A stretch of DNA of 64,000 bases from Pseudodesulfovibrio pelocollis. GTDB lineage: Bacteria > Desulfobacterota > Desulfovibrionia > Desulfovibrionales > Desulfovibrionaceae. This document shows positions 1 to 8,943 of the stretch, in pieces (position 1 is the stretch's first letter; each line of letters begins with the position of its first letter). The stretch covers positions 1 through 64,000 of the forward strand of contig NZ_JASTWE010000012.1 in the NCBI RefSeq assembly GCF_030282845.1, read 5' to 3'. The notes below the pieces were generated by a model. The model was not told the DNA's origin and did not search any database. It saw only the letters and a program-made list of their open reading frames with translations. A program made the position numbers and the translations under genes.

Positions 1-21
1 GATGGATCAACGAGGTGAGCC

Positions 22-1209
22 ATGAAAATAGAATCAATCCGCTTGAAAAACTTTAAGTCTTTCAAGGAAGCGGAGTTGTCCGACTTGCCCAGTTTTTGCG
101 TGATTGTTGGAGCAAACGGGACTGGGAAATCCACTATTTTCCAAGTCTTTGGTTTCCTGCGTGACGCAATGTCGAGCAATGTGAACGTGGCCTTGGCCAA
201 GCTTGGCGGCAGTCGCGGCTTCAAGGAAGTTCAAAGCAGAAACGCCCAAGGATCAATTGAAATTGAACTCAAATTCCGAGCAGGCAAAGATAGCCCGCTG
301 ACTACATATTTTCTCCAGATTGGAGAAGAGAAAGGAAAAGCTCTGGTAGAGCGGGAAGTGTTGAAATATCGCCGAGGAAGCAGCGGCCAGCCATGGCATT
401 TTCTGGATTTTTCTCGCGGCAAGGGCAACGCCGTCAGGAATGAGTTGGATTCAGTCACGGATGTCAGACAACTGGACCGGGAAGATCAGAATCTCAAATC
501 TCCCGATATTCTTGCCATTAAAGGCCTCGCCCAATTCGAACGGTTTCCTGCCGTCCTAGCACTCGGAAACCTCATTGAAAACTGGCATGTGTCGGATTTC
601 CATGTCAGCAAGGCAAGGCCGGAACAAGAGGCTGGTTACGCCGAGCATCTTTCTCGCGAAGGCGAGAACCTTTCTCTTGTCATTGAGTACTTGTATAACA
701 ACAAGAAAGAGATTTTCAACAAAATACTTTCTCTCCTTAAAATGCGTGTGCCAGGGATAACAAATGTCGAATCAAAAACAACAGAAGAAGGAAGGGTCCT
801 TTTAAAGTTTCAGGATGGTGACTTTGAAGACCCGTTTTTGGCACGCTACGTTTCTGATGGCACAATCAAAATGCTTGCCTACCTCACATTGTTGTATGAT
901 CCGACACCACATCCTTTGTTGTGCATTGAAGAGCCGGAGAACCAGTTGTACCCCAAATTGTTGTGGGAGCTTGCAGAAGAATTCAGAGCCTATGCAAACC
1001 GGGGTGGGCAAGTTTTTGTTTCCACCCACTCTCCTGACTTCTTGAATGCCACAAGGCTTGAAGAGGTTTTTTGGCTCGTCAAGAAAAATGGATACACTCA
1101 AGTGAAGCGGGCAAAAAACGATCCGCAACTCGCTCAGTACATGGCCGAAGGAGATCAAATGGGCTATCTTTGGGAACAAGGCTTCTTTGATGGAGCAGAC
1201 CCTCAATGA
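22..1209 (+). CDS. AAA/ABC-type ATPase, OLD/RecF-like (putative defence ATPase)
   Basis: A 395-aa P-loop ATPase. It has an N-terminal SMC/RecF-style start, Walker A GANGTGKST at residues 30-38, a Walker B-like LLCIEEPEN near residue 300 and a switch-histidine motif STHSPDF near 335. This order is typical of the AAA_21/OLD-like ATPases. A GAGG ribosome-binding site lies 6-10 bases before the ATG. The stop overlaps the next start as ATGA, so the two genes are translationally coupled. Both are visibly AT-richer than the genes after position 2000, which suggests transfer. In defence systems such ATPases sense or process DNA and control a nuclease partner; applying that role here is inference from the pairing. 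The family call is firm, the biological role is not. Confidence 0.85.
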   Translation: MKIESIRLKNFKSFKEAELSDLPSFCVIVGANGTGKSTIFQVFGFLRDAMSSNVNVALAKLGGSRGFKEVQSRNAQGSIEIELKFRAGKDSPLTTYFLQIGEEKGKALVEREVLKYRRGSSGQPWHFLDFSRGKGNAVRNELDSVTDVRQLDREDQNLKSPDILAIKGLAQFERFPAVLALGNLIENWHVSDFHVSKARPEQEAGYAEHLSREGENLSLVIEYLYNNKKEIFNKILSLLKMRVPGITNVESKTTEEGRVLLKFQDGDFEDPFLARYVSDGTIKMLAYLTLLYDPTPHPLLCIEEPENQLYPKLLWELAEEFRAYANRGGQVFVSTHSPDFLNATRLEEVFWLVKKNGYTQVKRAKNDPQLAQYMAEGDQMGYLWEQGFFDGADPQ

Positions 1210-1772
1210 TTACGCTTGTTTTCTTTCTTGAGGAGCCGTCAGCAAAAGAAATGCTCTCTTCGTTGTTGCCCCGCATTCTTCCTGAGGGCGTCTCTTTAGA
1301 GTTTCGTGTTTTTAATGGCAAACAGGACTTGGACAAAAATTTGACCCCAAAGCTTCGTGGCTGGCTACGTCCCAACTGTGTTTTCGTTGTGATGCGTGAC
1401 CAGGATTTAGGAGATTGCAAAGCCATCAAGTCTAAACTTGCTCGGCTTTGTTTGGATGCGGGCCGTAATGACGTGTTGATACGTATTGCTTGCAGGGAAC
1501 TTGAAAGCTTCTACCTTGGCGACCTGCATGCAGTGGAGAAGGGTCTTGGGCTCAAGGGGATCGGAAAACGCCAGCGGCAAGCAAAATTTCGGAACCCTGA
1601 CAAACTTCAACATCCCTCGGAAGAGTTGGACAGATTAACTGACAACCGTTACGCTAAAATGTCTGGCTCACGAGCAATTGCCCCCTATTTGGACCCCGAA
1701 ACCAATCTATCCAGCAGCTTCAAAGTGCTTGTTTCTGGAATCCTTGCCCTCTGCAACAACAAGCAAGAATAA
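1206..1772 (+). CDS. DUF4276-family Toprim-like protein, partner of the upstream ATPase
   Basis: A 188-aa protein with the layout of DUF4276 proteins, which resemble Toprim/RloB nucleases. It has an acidic LEE at residues 8-10, an aspartate cluster RDQDLGD at 64-70, and the family-typical RELESFYLGD near residue 100. The start overlaps the ATPase stop by four bases, implying fixed stoichiometry. Known two-gene systems pairing an OLD-like ATPase with a Toprim-like effector (for example PARIS AriA/AriB and RloA/RloB) are abortive-infection modules. By analogy this may be the effector. The catalytic assignment is inferred, as no structure-based alignment was possible. Base composition is AT-rich like its partner. 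Confidence 0.75.
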   Translation: MITLVFFLEEPSAKEMLSSLLPRILPEGVSLEFRVFNGKQDLDKNLTPKLRGWLRPNCVFVVMRDQDLGDCKAIKSKLARLCLDAGRNDVLIRIACRELESFYLGDLHAVEKGLGLKGIGKRQRQAKFRNPDKLQHPSEELDRLTDNRYAKMSGSRAIAPYLDPETNLSSSFKVLVSGILALCNNKQE

Positions 1773-1828
1773 GGCTCTCCACCCACCCCCGGGAAGACAT
1801 TCCCCTCCAAATCCGGTACACCCCTCGC

Positions 1829-2005
1829 ATGGGCATGCTTTTCAAGATCATCGTCATCCTTGGGCTCATCTTCCTGATCGCCGGGCTGTTCACCAAGGGT
1901 AAGGCGGAGCGGGCGCAACGGCGCAACCGGACCACCAACATCCTGCTGGTGGTGCTCATTGCCATGCTCGCCATCTCCACCATCATGGGATTCCTCAACC
2001 GCTAG
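1829..2005 (+). CDS. Small two-helix membrane protein, unknown
   Basis: A 58-codon frame starting ATG GGC ATG. It encodes a hydrophobic helix (about residues 3-21), a short strongly basic loop (KGKAERAQRRNR) and a second hydrophobic helix (about 37-55). This helix/basic-loop/helix pattern fits a small inner-membrane protein with the loop in the cytoplasm. The upstream ribosome-binding site is weak. The next gene begins 12 bases after the stop, so the two may be cotranscribed. I do not recognise a family. Coding is supported by hydrophobic periodicity and high third-position GC, but a chance frame is not excluded. Confidence 0.5.
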   Translation: MGMLFKIIVILGLIFLIAGLFTKGKAERAQRRNRTTNILLVVLIAMLAISTIMGFLNR

Positions 2006-2017
2006 CGCCAACCAGCC

Positions 2018-3400
2018 ATGACCCGGCCGACCCATCCCCATATTCCCTGGTCCGGTGGCCAGGGGGCAAAGCCTGCCCGGGTCCTCGGCATCAACCCATG
2101 GATCACGGATTTCGCGGCCTTCAACCTGTGGTCCCGGCCGGTGGGGCTGCTGGCCTGCCTGTCCATGCTCCGCGAGGCGGGCGCGGCAGTGGCCCTGATG
2201 GACTGCCTTGACCCCACCTGGGACGGGGTGCCCTGGCCCCGGCCCGGCCGACACGGCACCGGCCACTATCCCAAGACCGAGATCGAGCCGCCCCCGGCGC
2301 TGGCCTTTACCGGCCGCCGCTACAGCCGCTACGGCCTGGACCGCGATCTGGTGCGCCAGGGATTGGCCCGGCTCGATCCGCCGCCGGACGCGGTCCTGGT
2401 CTCGTCCATCATGACCTACTGGTATCCGGCCGCCCTCGACGCCCTGGCCATGGCCGCCGAGCTGTGGCCCGATGCGGTGCGCGTCCTGGGTGGCACCTAC
2501 CCCTCCCTGTGTACAGACCACGCCGCGCGGCACGCCCGGGCAAACCTGCTGGTGCGCGGCCCGCTGGAGCGGCCGGACAACTGGGCGCGGCTGTGGGCCG
2601 CCCTGGGCCGCCAGGCGCCACCCCTGCCCGAGGAGACCGGGCTGCGCCTGGCCCTGGACCTCTACCCCGAGCCGGATTACGCGCCAGTGCTCGGCTCGCG
2701 CGGCTGTCCCTTTGCCTGCGACTATTGCGCCAGCCGGGCGCTGCACCCGGACTTCGTCCAGTCCGCTCCCGGCCCGGTGCTGGCTTCCATGGAGGCCGAG
2801 CAGGCGCGCGGGGTGCGCGACTTCGCCTTTTACGACGACGCCCTGCTGGTGGCCCCGGAGCGCTGGCTGTGGCCCGTGCTCGACGCCGTGGCAGCCAGCA
2901 TGCCCGAGGTGCGCCTGCACACGCCAAACGCCATGCATGTGCGCAACCTCACGGCCGACACCTGCCACCGCCTCAAGGCCGGAGGGCTGACCACCGTGCG
3001 CCTGGGCCTCGAAACCACGGACTTTGACCACCGCCACGATGTCAAGCTGACCCGGCGCGAGTGGGAGGCCGGGGCCGCCAACCTCGTGGACGCGGGCTTT
3101 GACCTGGCCGACATCGGCGTGTACATCCTCTTCGGCCTGCCCGGCCAGGACCTCGGCCGCGTGGAACAGGCCGTGGGCCATGTGCGCGACTTCGGCTTCC
3201 GGCCCCATCTGGCCCACTACACGCCCATCCCGGGCAGCCCCATGTTCGAGGCAGCGCGCCGGGCCAGCCCCTATCCCATCGCCGAGGAACCAATGTTCCA
3301 GAACAATTCCATCTGGCCCTGCGTGCCCGGCGGCTTCGACTGGGACGAGGCCGCCCGCTGGAAGGCCCTGCTCCAGGGCAAACCCGCGCCCGGGGCGTGA
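2018..3400 (+). CDS. Radical SAM protein with N-terminal B12-binding-like region
   Basis: A 460-aa protein of the B12-radical SAM layout. The first ~180 residues look like a Rossmann-type cobalamin-binding region. The radical SAM motif CPFACDYC (CX3CX2C) sits near residues 231-238, inside GSRGCPFACDYCAS, and ligates the 4Fe-4S cluster that cleaves S-adenosylmethionine. I do not see the DxHxxG cobalamin-ligand signature, so B12, if bound, may be base-off without the usual histidine. The end of the barrel has GLPGQD, typical of these enzymes. The substrate is unknown. No pathway neighbour gives a hint. Confidence 0.8.
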   Translation: MTRPTHPHIPWSGGQGAKPARVLGINPWITDFAAFNLWSRPVGLLACLSMLREAGAAVALMDCLDPTWDGVPWPRPGRHGTGHYPKTEIEPPPALAFTGRRYSRYGLDRDLVRQGLARLDPPPDAVLVSSIMTYWYPAALDALAMAAELWPDAVRVLGGTYPSLCTDHAARHARANLLVRGPLERPDNWARLWAALGRQAPPLPEETGLRLALDLYPEPDYAPVLGSRGCPFACDYCASRALHPDFVQSAPGPVLASMEAEQARGVRDFAFYDDALLVAPERWLWPVLDAVAASMPEVRLHTPNAMHVRNLTADTCHRLKAGGLTTVRLGLETTDFDHRHDVKLTRREWEAGAANLVDAGFDLADIGVYILFGLPGQDLGRVEQAVGHVRDFGFRPHLAHYTPIPGSPMFEAARRASPYPIAEEPMFQNNSIWPCVPGGFDWDEAARWKALLQGKPAPGA

Positions 3401-3564
3401 GCCTGCACGGCCATCACGTCTCCCGCGCCAGGGCGTCACGTCCCGGAAGTTGGCCCCGGAAGCCGGACCCGGACTCTTTTGGATTTAGATTTATTCTAGA
3501 CGCTTTGCCACGCCATGTGCTACTGGCACAAGCACGGAAGGACTAACGCAAGAGGGCGAATCAA

Positions 3565-4209
3565 ATGATGAATGTCAGAAAATCCGGGATGATGGTCGCC
3601 GCCTGCCTGATGGCGGCCCTGATCGTGGGAGGCTGCGCGCGGCAGCATATCGTCTCGTCGCCTCCGGCCCAGCGGCCCAGTGAGCGGACGATTCCCCTGC
3701 CCGCAGAGTCCTCATCCGAGGCCGCCACTGACGCGGACGCCATGGCCACAGATGACGAAAGGCGCACCAGCGACGGGGTCTATGTGGTGGATGCGCCGAC
3801 CGAGGAGCCGACCCGGCGCGTGGCCGAAAGGGAGCTGGGTGAGGAGCCCCTGCCCGCCGAGGCGGCGAGCGCTCCGGCCGCCACGGTTGCCCACGCCGAC
3901 ACCACAGTGGCCGACCACACCTCCCTCACCCATGAGACGCATCCCGGTGCCACGGCCACGGCCATGCCCGAAGTGGTCGAGGGCGGGAGCTATTTCGTGC
4001 AGGTGGGCGCGTTCTCAGACCTCGAAAACGCGAACAGAGCCCTCGCACGCCTCATTGCCGACGGGTACAAGGGCTCCAGACTGGACACGGCCGGAGACGG
4101 TCTGTTCCGCGTCCAGGCCGGGTCCTTTGGCGACCACGGCTCGGCCGAGGCGGCCCTGGACCGGCTCCGGGCGCAGTACCCCAAGGGGTTCGTGCTTAAG
4201 ACGGATTGA
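3565..4209 (+). CDS. SPOR-domain lipoprotein
   Basis: A 214-aa predicted lipoprotein. A basic N-terminus and hydrophobic helix lead to a lipobox ending GGC at Cys24. A long low-complexity Ala/Thr/Glu/Pro-rich linker follows, then a C-terminal SPOR domain from about residue 142 (YFVQVGAFSD... GLFRVQAGSF). SPOR domains bind denuded septal peptidoglycan, so an envelope or cell-division role at the septum is likely. The ribosome-binding site AGAGGG precedes a double ATG. The gene ends 14 bases inside the convergent HU-like gene, an unusually tight arrangement for two converging transcripts. Confidence 0.88.
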   Translation: MMNVRKSGMMVAACLMAALIVGGCARQHIVSSPPAQRPSERTIPLPAESSSEAATDADAMATDDERRTSDGVYVVDAPTEEPTRRVAERELGEEPLPAEAASAPAATVAHADTTVADHTSLTHETHPGATATAMPEVVEGGSYFVQVGAFSDLENANRALARLIADGYKGSRLDTAGDGLFRVQAGSFGDHGSAEAALDRLRAQYPKGFVLKTD

Positions 4210-4483
4210 GTTCGGAGCGGAACTTGCGGGACAGCCGGAACACGACCACCTTGCGCGGCGGCAGGGTGATGGTCTGGCTGGTCTGGGGGTTGCGCCCCTT
4301 GCGCGCCCGCTTGTCGTAGGCCTCGAACTTGCCGAATCCGCTGATGAGCAGCGCGTGGTCCTTCTTGACCGAGCTTTTCATGATATCAAGGATGGTCTCG
4401 ACCAGATCCTTGATCTCGGCGCGGTTGCTCTCGGTACGCTCATAGATGTAGTCCACGATACCGGCTTTGGTGAGGGTGCTCAT
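4196..4483 (-). CDS. HU/IHF-family DNA-binding protein
   Basis: A 95-aa protein spanning the whole bacterial histone-like fold: N-terminal helices with MSTLTKAGIVDYI, then GFGKFEAYDKRARKGRNPQT, which carries the beta-arm with the RNP proline that intercalates into bent DNA. Size and the arm sequence favour the IHF-alpha side of the family over HU, but the split is not certain from sequence reading. It bends DNA in the nucleoid and would assist sigma-54 promoters and recombination. The reverse-strand 3' end overlaps the SPOR gene by 14 bases. The next gene upstream on this strand, the HIT protein, ends 31 bases away. Confidence 0.9.
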   Translation of the reverse strand: MSTLTKAGIVDYIYERTESNRAEIKDLVETILDIMKSSVKKDHALLISGFGKFEAYDKRARKGRNPQTSQTITLPPRKVVVFRLSRKFRSELNPS

Positions 4484-4514
4484 TGGGTCGCCTCCGAAAA
4501 AAGGGTTTCAAAGC

Positions 4515-4940
4515 TTATTTCAGCAGGCCCGCGATGGTCTTCGCCAGGCCGCTCATCTCGTCGGGAGACTTGTATCCCGACTGGGGCCACAGGGTCAGGC
4601 CGTCGCCGGAATGCCTCGGGATGAGATGGAAATGCGCGTGGTGGACCAGCTGGCCCGCCGCCTCAAAGTTGTTCTGCATCAGGTTGAGCCCGTCGGCGGC
4701 CGTGGCCTCCATCACCGCCCGGCCCACCCGGGACAGGGCATCGGTCAGGTCCGCGCCCAGCTCGGCCGGAAGGTCCATGAGCGTGGGGTAGTGTCCCTTG
4801 GGCACCACCAGGGCGTGGCCCGGATGCACGGGCGCGATGTCCAGAAAGACGAGGACGTGCTCCGTCTCCAGGACCCTGGCGCAGGGAATGGCCCCCTCCA
4901 CGATCTTGCAGAAAATGCAATCCCTGTCCTTTGGCCGCAT
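4515..4940 (-). CDS. HIT-family nucleotide hydrolase/transferase
   Basis: A 141-aa histidine-triad protein. An N-terminal CIFCKI motif is typical of Hint-type members, and the triad HAHFHLIPR lies near residues 97-105. Such proteins hydrolyse nucleoside phosphoramidates or similar adducts in the cytoplasm. An upstream in-frame start at 5048 exists, but I choose the ATG at 4940. The protein homology begins there, and GAGGGA lies at ribosome-binding distance. It may be cotranscribed with the HU-like gene, 31 bases downstream. Confidence 0.88.
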   Translation of the reverse strand: MRPKDRDCIFCKIVEGAIPCARVLETEHVLVFLDIAPVHPGHALVVPKGHYPTLMDLPAELGADLTDALSRVGRAVMEATAADGLNLMQNNFEAAGQLVHHAHFHLIPRHSGDGLTLWPQSGYKSPDEMSGLAKTIAGLLK

Positions 4941-5218
4941 CGCTTCCCTCTCGAAAAATGACCCGATCCGCCCAAAAAGGGCTTTGCTCCTGGGTTGCCG
5001 AGCGGTCTTCAGACCGGGCACCGCCGAGGACGTGAACATGCCTAGCAATATTACTAACCGCGAAACTCATTTAAATCAAGTCGGTTGACCTGATTTTCTC
5101 GAATAATACACAAAGGCCATCGCGGACAGAGTCTAGATATCTTCTTGAAAATCGGTCGGTTGTCCGAAAATGGCTTTGCCCGGGTCGCCAATACTTCTTT
5201 CAAGACAAACAATACCAG

Positions 5219-7081
5219 CTAGTTGGAGTTCGGTGAGTACTCGGGGACGAGCCGCCCGAGGATGGCCCTGATGGCCTCGCCGTCGTGGGCTGCGGCCGCC
5301 CGCGACAGGGCTGCCAGCTCGCTGTCCAGGTCCTGCGATCGGACCGTGGCGGCCGAGCCCACCACCAGAATCTTGTCGTGCTCGGTGCGCACGATGCCCT
5401 CACCCTCGGTGATCAGCTCCTCGAAGAGCTTCTCCCCCTCGCGCAGGCCGGTGAACACGATCTCCACATCCACGCCCGGCTCCTTGCCCGAGAGGCGGAT
5501 GAGATCGCGGGCCATGTCTGCGATGCGCACGGGCACGCCCATGTCCAGGACAAAGACCTCGCCGCCGGTGCCCGCATCCCCCATGCTGCCCGCCTGGAGG
5601 ATGAGCTGGGTGGCCTCGGAGATGCTCATGAAGTAGCGGGTCACGTCCGGATGGGTCACGGTGACCGGCCCGCCCGCCGCGATCTGCCGCCGGAACAGGG
5701 GCACCACCGAGCCGCTGGAGCCGACCACGTTGCCAAAGCGCACGGCCATGAACCGGGTGGGGCCGCCGCTTAAGGACTGCATCAGCAGTTCGGTCACGCG
5801 CTTGCTCGCGCCCATGACGTTGGTGGGCCGCACCGCCTTGTCCGTGGACACGACCACGAACCGCTCCACCCCGGCCTCCACGGCCGCCCGCATGACCGTG
5901 CGCGAGCCCTCGATGTTGTTGCGCACCGCCTGCCAGGGGTTGCGCTCCAGCATGGGCACATGCTTGTAGGCTGCGGCGTGAAAGACGGCGGAGGGCCGGT
6001 GCTCCCGAAAGGTGCGCTCCATGAGGGGCGCATCGGCCACCGAGCCGAGCACGGTGACGCAGCGGTCAAAGCCCAGGGTGTGGCGCAGTTCCATCTCGAT
6101 CTGGTAGAGGTTGTACTCGCCCGCATCCACCAGCACGAGGCGGTCCGGCCGGTAGCGAACGCTCTGGCGGCACAGCTCCGAGCCGATGGAGCCGCCGCAG
6201 CCGGTGACCAGCACGGTCTGGCCGCAGAGGTACTGCCTGATGCGCCCGGTGTCGAGGTTCACGGGCGAGCGGCCCAGCAGATCAAGATAATCGATGTCGC
6301 GCAGGGTCTTGATGTCCACCTTGCCGTCAATGATCTCGGTCATGGCAGGCAGGATCTTGTAGGGCAGGCCCGTGCCCTTGCATGTCTCCACCATGCGCCG
6401 CATCTCCTCGGCCGAGGCCTCGGACACGGCCAGGAATATCTCGTCCACCCCGAACCGCTCGGCCACCGCGCCCAGGGTGCCCACCGGGCCGAGCACCGGC
6501 CTGCCGTGGATGGTCCGCCCCTTGAGGTCAGGGTCGTCGTCCAGGAATCCGACGAGGTTGTAGTGTGCCGGGTTGGCCATCAGCTCGCGCCCGATCTTCT
6601 CTGCCGCGTCCTTGGCCCCGACCACGAGCACGTCCTTGCGGCCCGGTGCCTGCCGGGCCAGGGAAAAGGTGCGGGTGTAGAAGGCGCGGATGGTGAGCCG
6701 AAGCCCGCTGCACAGGACCAGGGTCAGCACCCAATCGATGACGAAGATGGAGCGCGGCACCCCGATGAGCGAGAAACGGAAGCCCACGAAGGAGACAAGG
6801 ATGAGGCTTTGCAGGGCCGTGACCCGCAGAAGCCGCCAGAAATCATCAAGGCTGGTGTAGCGCCACATGCCCCGGTACAGGCCGAAGAGGAGGAAAAGCG
6901 CCCCCTTGAAGACCAGCACGTATTTGAGCAGCCCCTGGTACTGGGAGGAGAACCTCTCGGGCACGTCGAAGTCGAAGCGGAAAAGATAGGCCGCGTACAG
7001 GGCCAGGGCAAAGATGGCCACGTCCGCCAGGAGCATGGCGTAGAAATTGAGATTGCGGAAGTTTGGCAGGCCGAGCCTCAC
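5219..7081 (-). CDS. pglF: Membrane-bound nucleoside-diphosphate-sugar 4,6-dehydratase, PglF/WbpM/FlaA1 type
   Basis: A 620-aa enzyme with about four N-terminal transmembrane helices, a CoA-binding-like region, and a C-terminal SDR dehydratase domain. NAD is bound at GCGGSIGSE near residue 292. The STDKAVRPTNVMGASK stretch carries the substrate and catalytic lysine region. The family converts UDP-GlcNAc to UDP-4-keto-6-deoxy-GlcNAc at the inner membrane. The frame stays open further upstream, but that part is only the aminotransferase read out of frame. I choose GTG at 7081, which overlaps the aminotransferase TGA as GTGA. It is the last gene of a three-gene set with the PglE-like and PglD-like genes. 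UDP substrate is inferred from that context. Confidence 0.88.
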   Translation of the reverse strand: MRLGLPNFRNLNFYAMLLADVAIFALALYAAYLFRFDFDVPERFSSQYQGLLKYVLVFKGALFLLFGLYRGMWRYTSLDDFWRLLRVTALQSLILVSFVGFRFSLIGVPRSIFVIDWVLTLVLCSGLRLTIRAFYTRTFSLARQAPGRKDVLVVGAKDAAEKIGRELMANPAHYNLVGFLDDDPDLKGRTIHGRPVLGPVGTLGAVAERFGVDEIFLAVSEASAEEMRRMVETCKGTGLPYKILPAMTEIIDGKVDIKTLRDIDYLDLLGRSPVNLDTGRIRQYLCGQTVLVTGCGGSIGSELCRQSVRYRPDRLVLVDAGEYNLYQIEMELRHTLGFDRCVTVLGSVADAPLMERTFREHRPSAVFHAAAYKHVPMLERNPWQAVRNNIEGSRTVMRAAVEAGVERFVVVSTDKAVRPTNVMGASKRVTELLMQSLSGGPTRFMAVRFGNVVGSSGSVVPLFRRQIAAGGPVTVTHPDVTRYFMSISEATQLILQAGSMGDAGTGGEVFVLDMGVPVRIADMARDLIRLSGKEPGVDVEIVFTGLREGEKLFEELITEGEGIVRTEHDKILVVGSAATVRSQDLDSELAALSRAAAAHDGEAIRAILGRLVPEYSPNSN

Positions 7082-8241
7082 GGGGTTCGCCTCCCGCCCT
7101 TGTGGGCCGTGGCCGCCACCCCGGCGACAATGCGGGCAATGCGCGCCAGGTCCGCCTTGGTCATGGCCGTGCCCGAGGGCAGGCACAGGCCGCGACGGAA
7201 CAGGTCCTCGCTCACCGCGCCGCCGGTGCAGGGCACGTCCCTGAACACGGGCTGCATGTGCATGGGCTTCCAGACCGGGCGCGACTCGATGTTCTCCGCC
7301 TCCAGGGCCAGGCGCACGTCCTCGGGCGCTGCCCCGAAGGCGGCCTCGTCCAGGAGCATCACGGTCAGCCAGCGGTTGGCCCGGCCAGAGGCGGCCTCGG
7401 GCATGAAGGAGACGCCGGGCAGATGGCCCAGGGCCTCGACATACCAGTCGAAGATACCCCTTCGCCGGGCCACGAAGGTGGCGAGCATGTCGAGCTGGCC
7501 CAGGCCGATGGCAGCAGCCACGTTGCTCATGCGGTAGTTGTAGCCGATGGTGGAGTGCTCGTAGTGCGGGGCCGGGTCGCGCGCCTGCTGGGAGAGCCGC
7601 CGCGCCTCGTCGATGAGGGCCTTGTCGTGGCTGGCCAGCAGCCCGCCCCCGCCGGTGGTGATGATCTTGTTGCCGTTGAAGGAGTATACGGCCGCGTCCC
7701 CGCCGAGTCCGGCGTGGCGGTCCTTGTAGGTGGCACCCACGGCCTCGGCCGCGTCGATGAGCAGGGGGATGCCCCGAGGCTGGCACACGGCCAGCAGGCT
7801 GTCGTAGTCCGAACACTGGCCGTAGATGTCGGTGGGAATCACGGCGGCCACGCGGCGGCCACGGGCCTCGATCTCGGCCACGGCCCGGGCCAGCAGGGCC
7901 GGGTCCATGGTCCAGATGGCCGCGTCGCTGTCCACGAAGTGCAGGTCAGCGCCCAGGAAGGTGGCCGGAGTGACCGAACCGATGAAGGTCAGGGTGGAGG
8001 CAATGACCACGTCGCCCGGGCCGACCCCGAGCAGGCGCAGCCCCAGGTGGATGGCCGCCGTGCCGCTGGACAGCGCAAGACAGTGGGCAAACCCGGTCAG
8101 CCGCGAGAACCCGGCCTCGAACTCGGCCAGTTGCGGCCCCAGGGGCGCGATGAAGTTGGACTCGAAGGCCCGGTGGACGTAATCGAGTTCCGCACCGCCC
8201 ATGTGGGGCGGGGAAAGATAGATGCGGTCGCTGTTCACCAT
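7078..8241 (-). CDS. pglE: DegT/DnrJ/EryC1/StrS aminotransferase, PglE-like
   Basis: A 387-aa PLP-dependent sugar aminotransferase. The N-terminus IYLSPPHMGG and the PLP-lysine motif NGNKIITTGGG (near residue 189) match the bacillosamine-type enzymes. They transfer an amino group from glutamate to the 4-keto-6-deoxy sugar made by the PglF-like product. The gene ends in a GTGA overlap with pglF. The acetyltransferase gene stops nine bases upstream of its ATG, so all three form one operon. Assignment to PglE rather than PseC or LegC rests on the neighbours and is less sure than the family. Confidence 0.85.
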   Translation of the reverse strand: MVNSDRIYLSPPHMGGAELDYVHRAFESNFIAPLGPQLAEFEAGFSRLTGFAHCLALSSGTAAIHLGLRLLGVGPGDVVIASTLTFIGSVTPATFLGADLHFVDSDAAIWTMDPALLARAVAEIEARGRRVAAVIPTDIYGQCSDYDSLLAVCQPRGIPLLIDAAEAVGATYKDRHAGLGGDAAVYSFNGNKIITTGGGGLLASHDKALIDEARRLSQQARDPAPHYEHSTIGYNYRMSNVAAAIGLGQLDMLATFVARRRGIFDWYVEALGHLPGVSFMPEAASGRANRWLTVMLLDEAAFGAAPEDVRLALEAENIESRPVWKPMHMQPVFRDVPCTGGAVSEDLFRRGLCLPSGTAMTKADLARIARIVAGVAATAHKGGRRTP

Positions 8242-8250
8242 GGTTTCCTA

Positions 8251-8868
8251 CTAGGTTCTCTCGCGGGCCGGAACGCCGACCACGGACCGGCCAGCGCCCA
8301 CGTCGCGGATGACCGCCGCGCCCGCGCCCACCACGGCCCATTCGCCGATGGTCACGCCCGGGATCACGCTCGCGCCGATGCCGACAAAGGCACCGTGGCC
8401 CACGGTCACGCCCCCGGCCAGGTTCACGCCCGGCGCGATGTGCACGTGCTCGCCCAGCGCGCAGTGGTGGTCCACGGTGCAGCCGGTGTTGAGGATGGAG
8501 TTTCGGCCCACTGTCGCCCCGGGGCCGACCACAACGCCCGCGCAGACCACGCAGCCCGGCCCGATGCTCGCGGTCGGCGAGATCACGGCCGAGGGATGTA
8601 TGGCCGAGGCCAAGGTCTCACCCCCGGCTACCAGCCTGTCGGCCACGGCCATGCGCACCCGGTTGTCGCCGATGGCCACCACCACCGCATCGTGCGGGAT
8701 GGCGGGGAGGTCCTCCTCGCTGCCAAGCAGGGGCAACCCCAGGTCTTCTGCCGCGCCGGGCCGGGGCTCGCGGTCGATGAAACCCAGGGGAACCGCATCG
8801 GGCGACGCGGCCAGGATGTCGGCCACCACCAGAGCGTGGCCGCCGCTGCCCACGATGACCACCCTCAC
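8251..8868 (-). CDS. pglD: NeuD/PglD-type sugar O/N-acetyltransferase
   Basis: A 205-aa left-handed beta-helix acetyltransferase. A Rossmann-like N-terminal lobe (VVIVGSGGHA) binds the nucleotide sugar. From about residue 90 hexapeptide repeats follow, with VDHHCALGEH carrying the likely catalytic histidine. The family acetylates the 4-amino group to give a 2,4-diacetamido-2,4,6-trideoxy sugar. I choose GTG at 8868, preceded by a G-rich ribosome-binding site; longer forms would add residues unlike the family. First gene of the pglD-pglE-pglF transcript. It is the only sugar acetyltransferase I see in the window, so it may also serve the legionaminic-type genes. Confidence 0.85.
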   Translation of the reverse strand: MRVVIVGSGGHALVVADILAASPDAVPLGFIDREPRPGAAEDLGLPLLGSEEDLPAIPHDAVVVAIGDNRVRMAVADRLVAGGETLASAIHPSAVISPTASIGPGCVVCAGVVVGPGATVGRNSILNTGCTVDHHCALGEHVHIAPGVNLAGGVTVGHGAFVGIGASVIPGVTIGEWAVVGAGAAVIRDVGAGRSVVGVPARERT

Positions 8869-8943
8869 GGACGTCCCCCCGGGACGCGGGAAAGGGCGCG
8901 CTGGCGGATATTCTTGATTATCAACGGGGTACCCATTTGCGTC

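Noticed and set aside
1685-3439. 584-codon minus-strand frame opposite the radical SAM gene
   Set aside because: It is the antisense reading of the radical SAM gene; composition is Gly/Arg/His-rich with no domain.
7082-7816. Long N-terminal extension of the PglF-like protein
   Set aside because: It is the aminotransferase gene read in another frame. The GTG at 7081 with a GTGA overlap explains the start.
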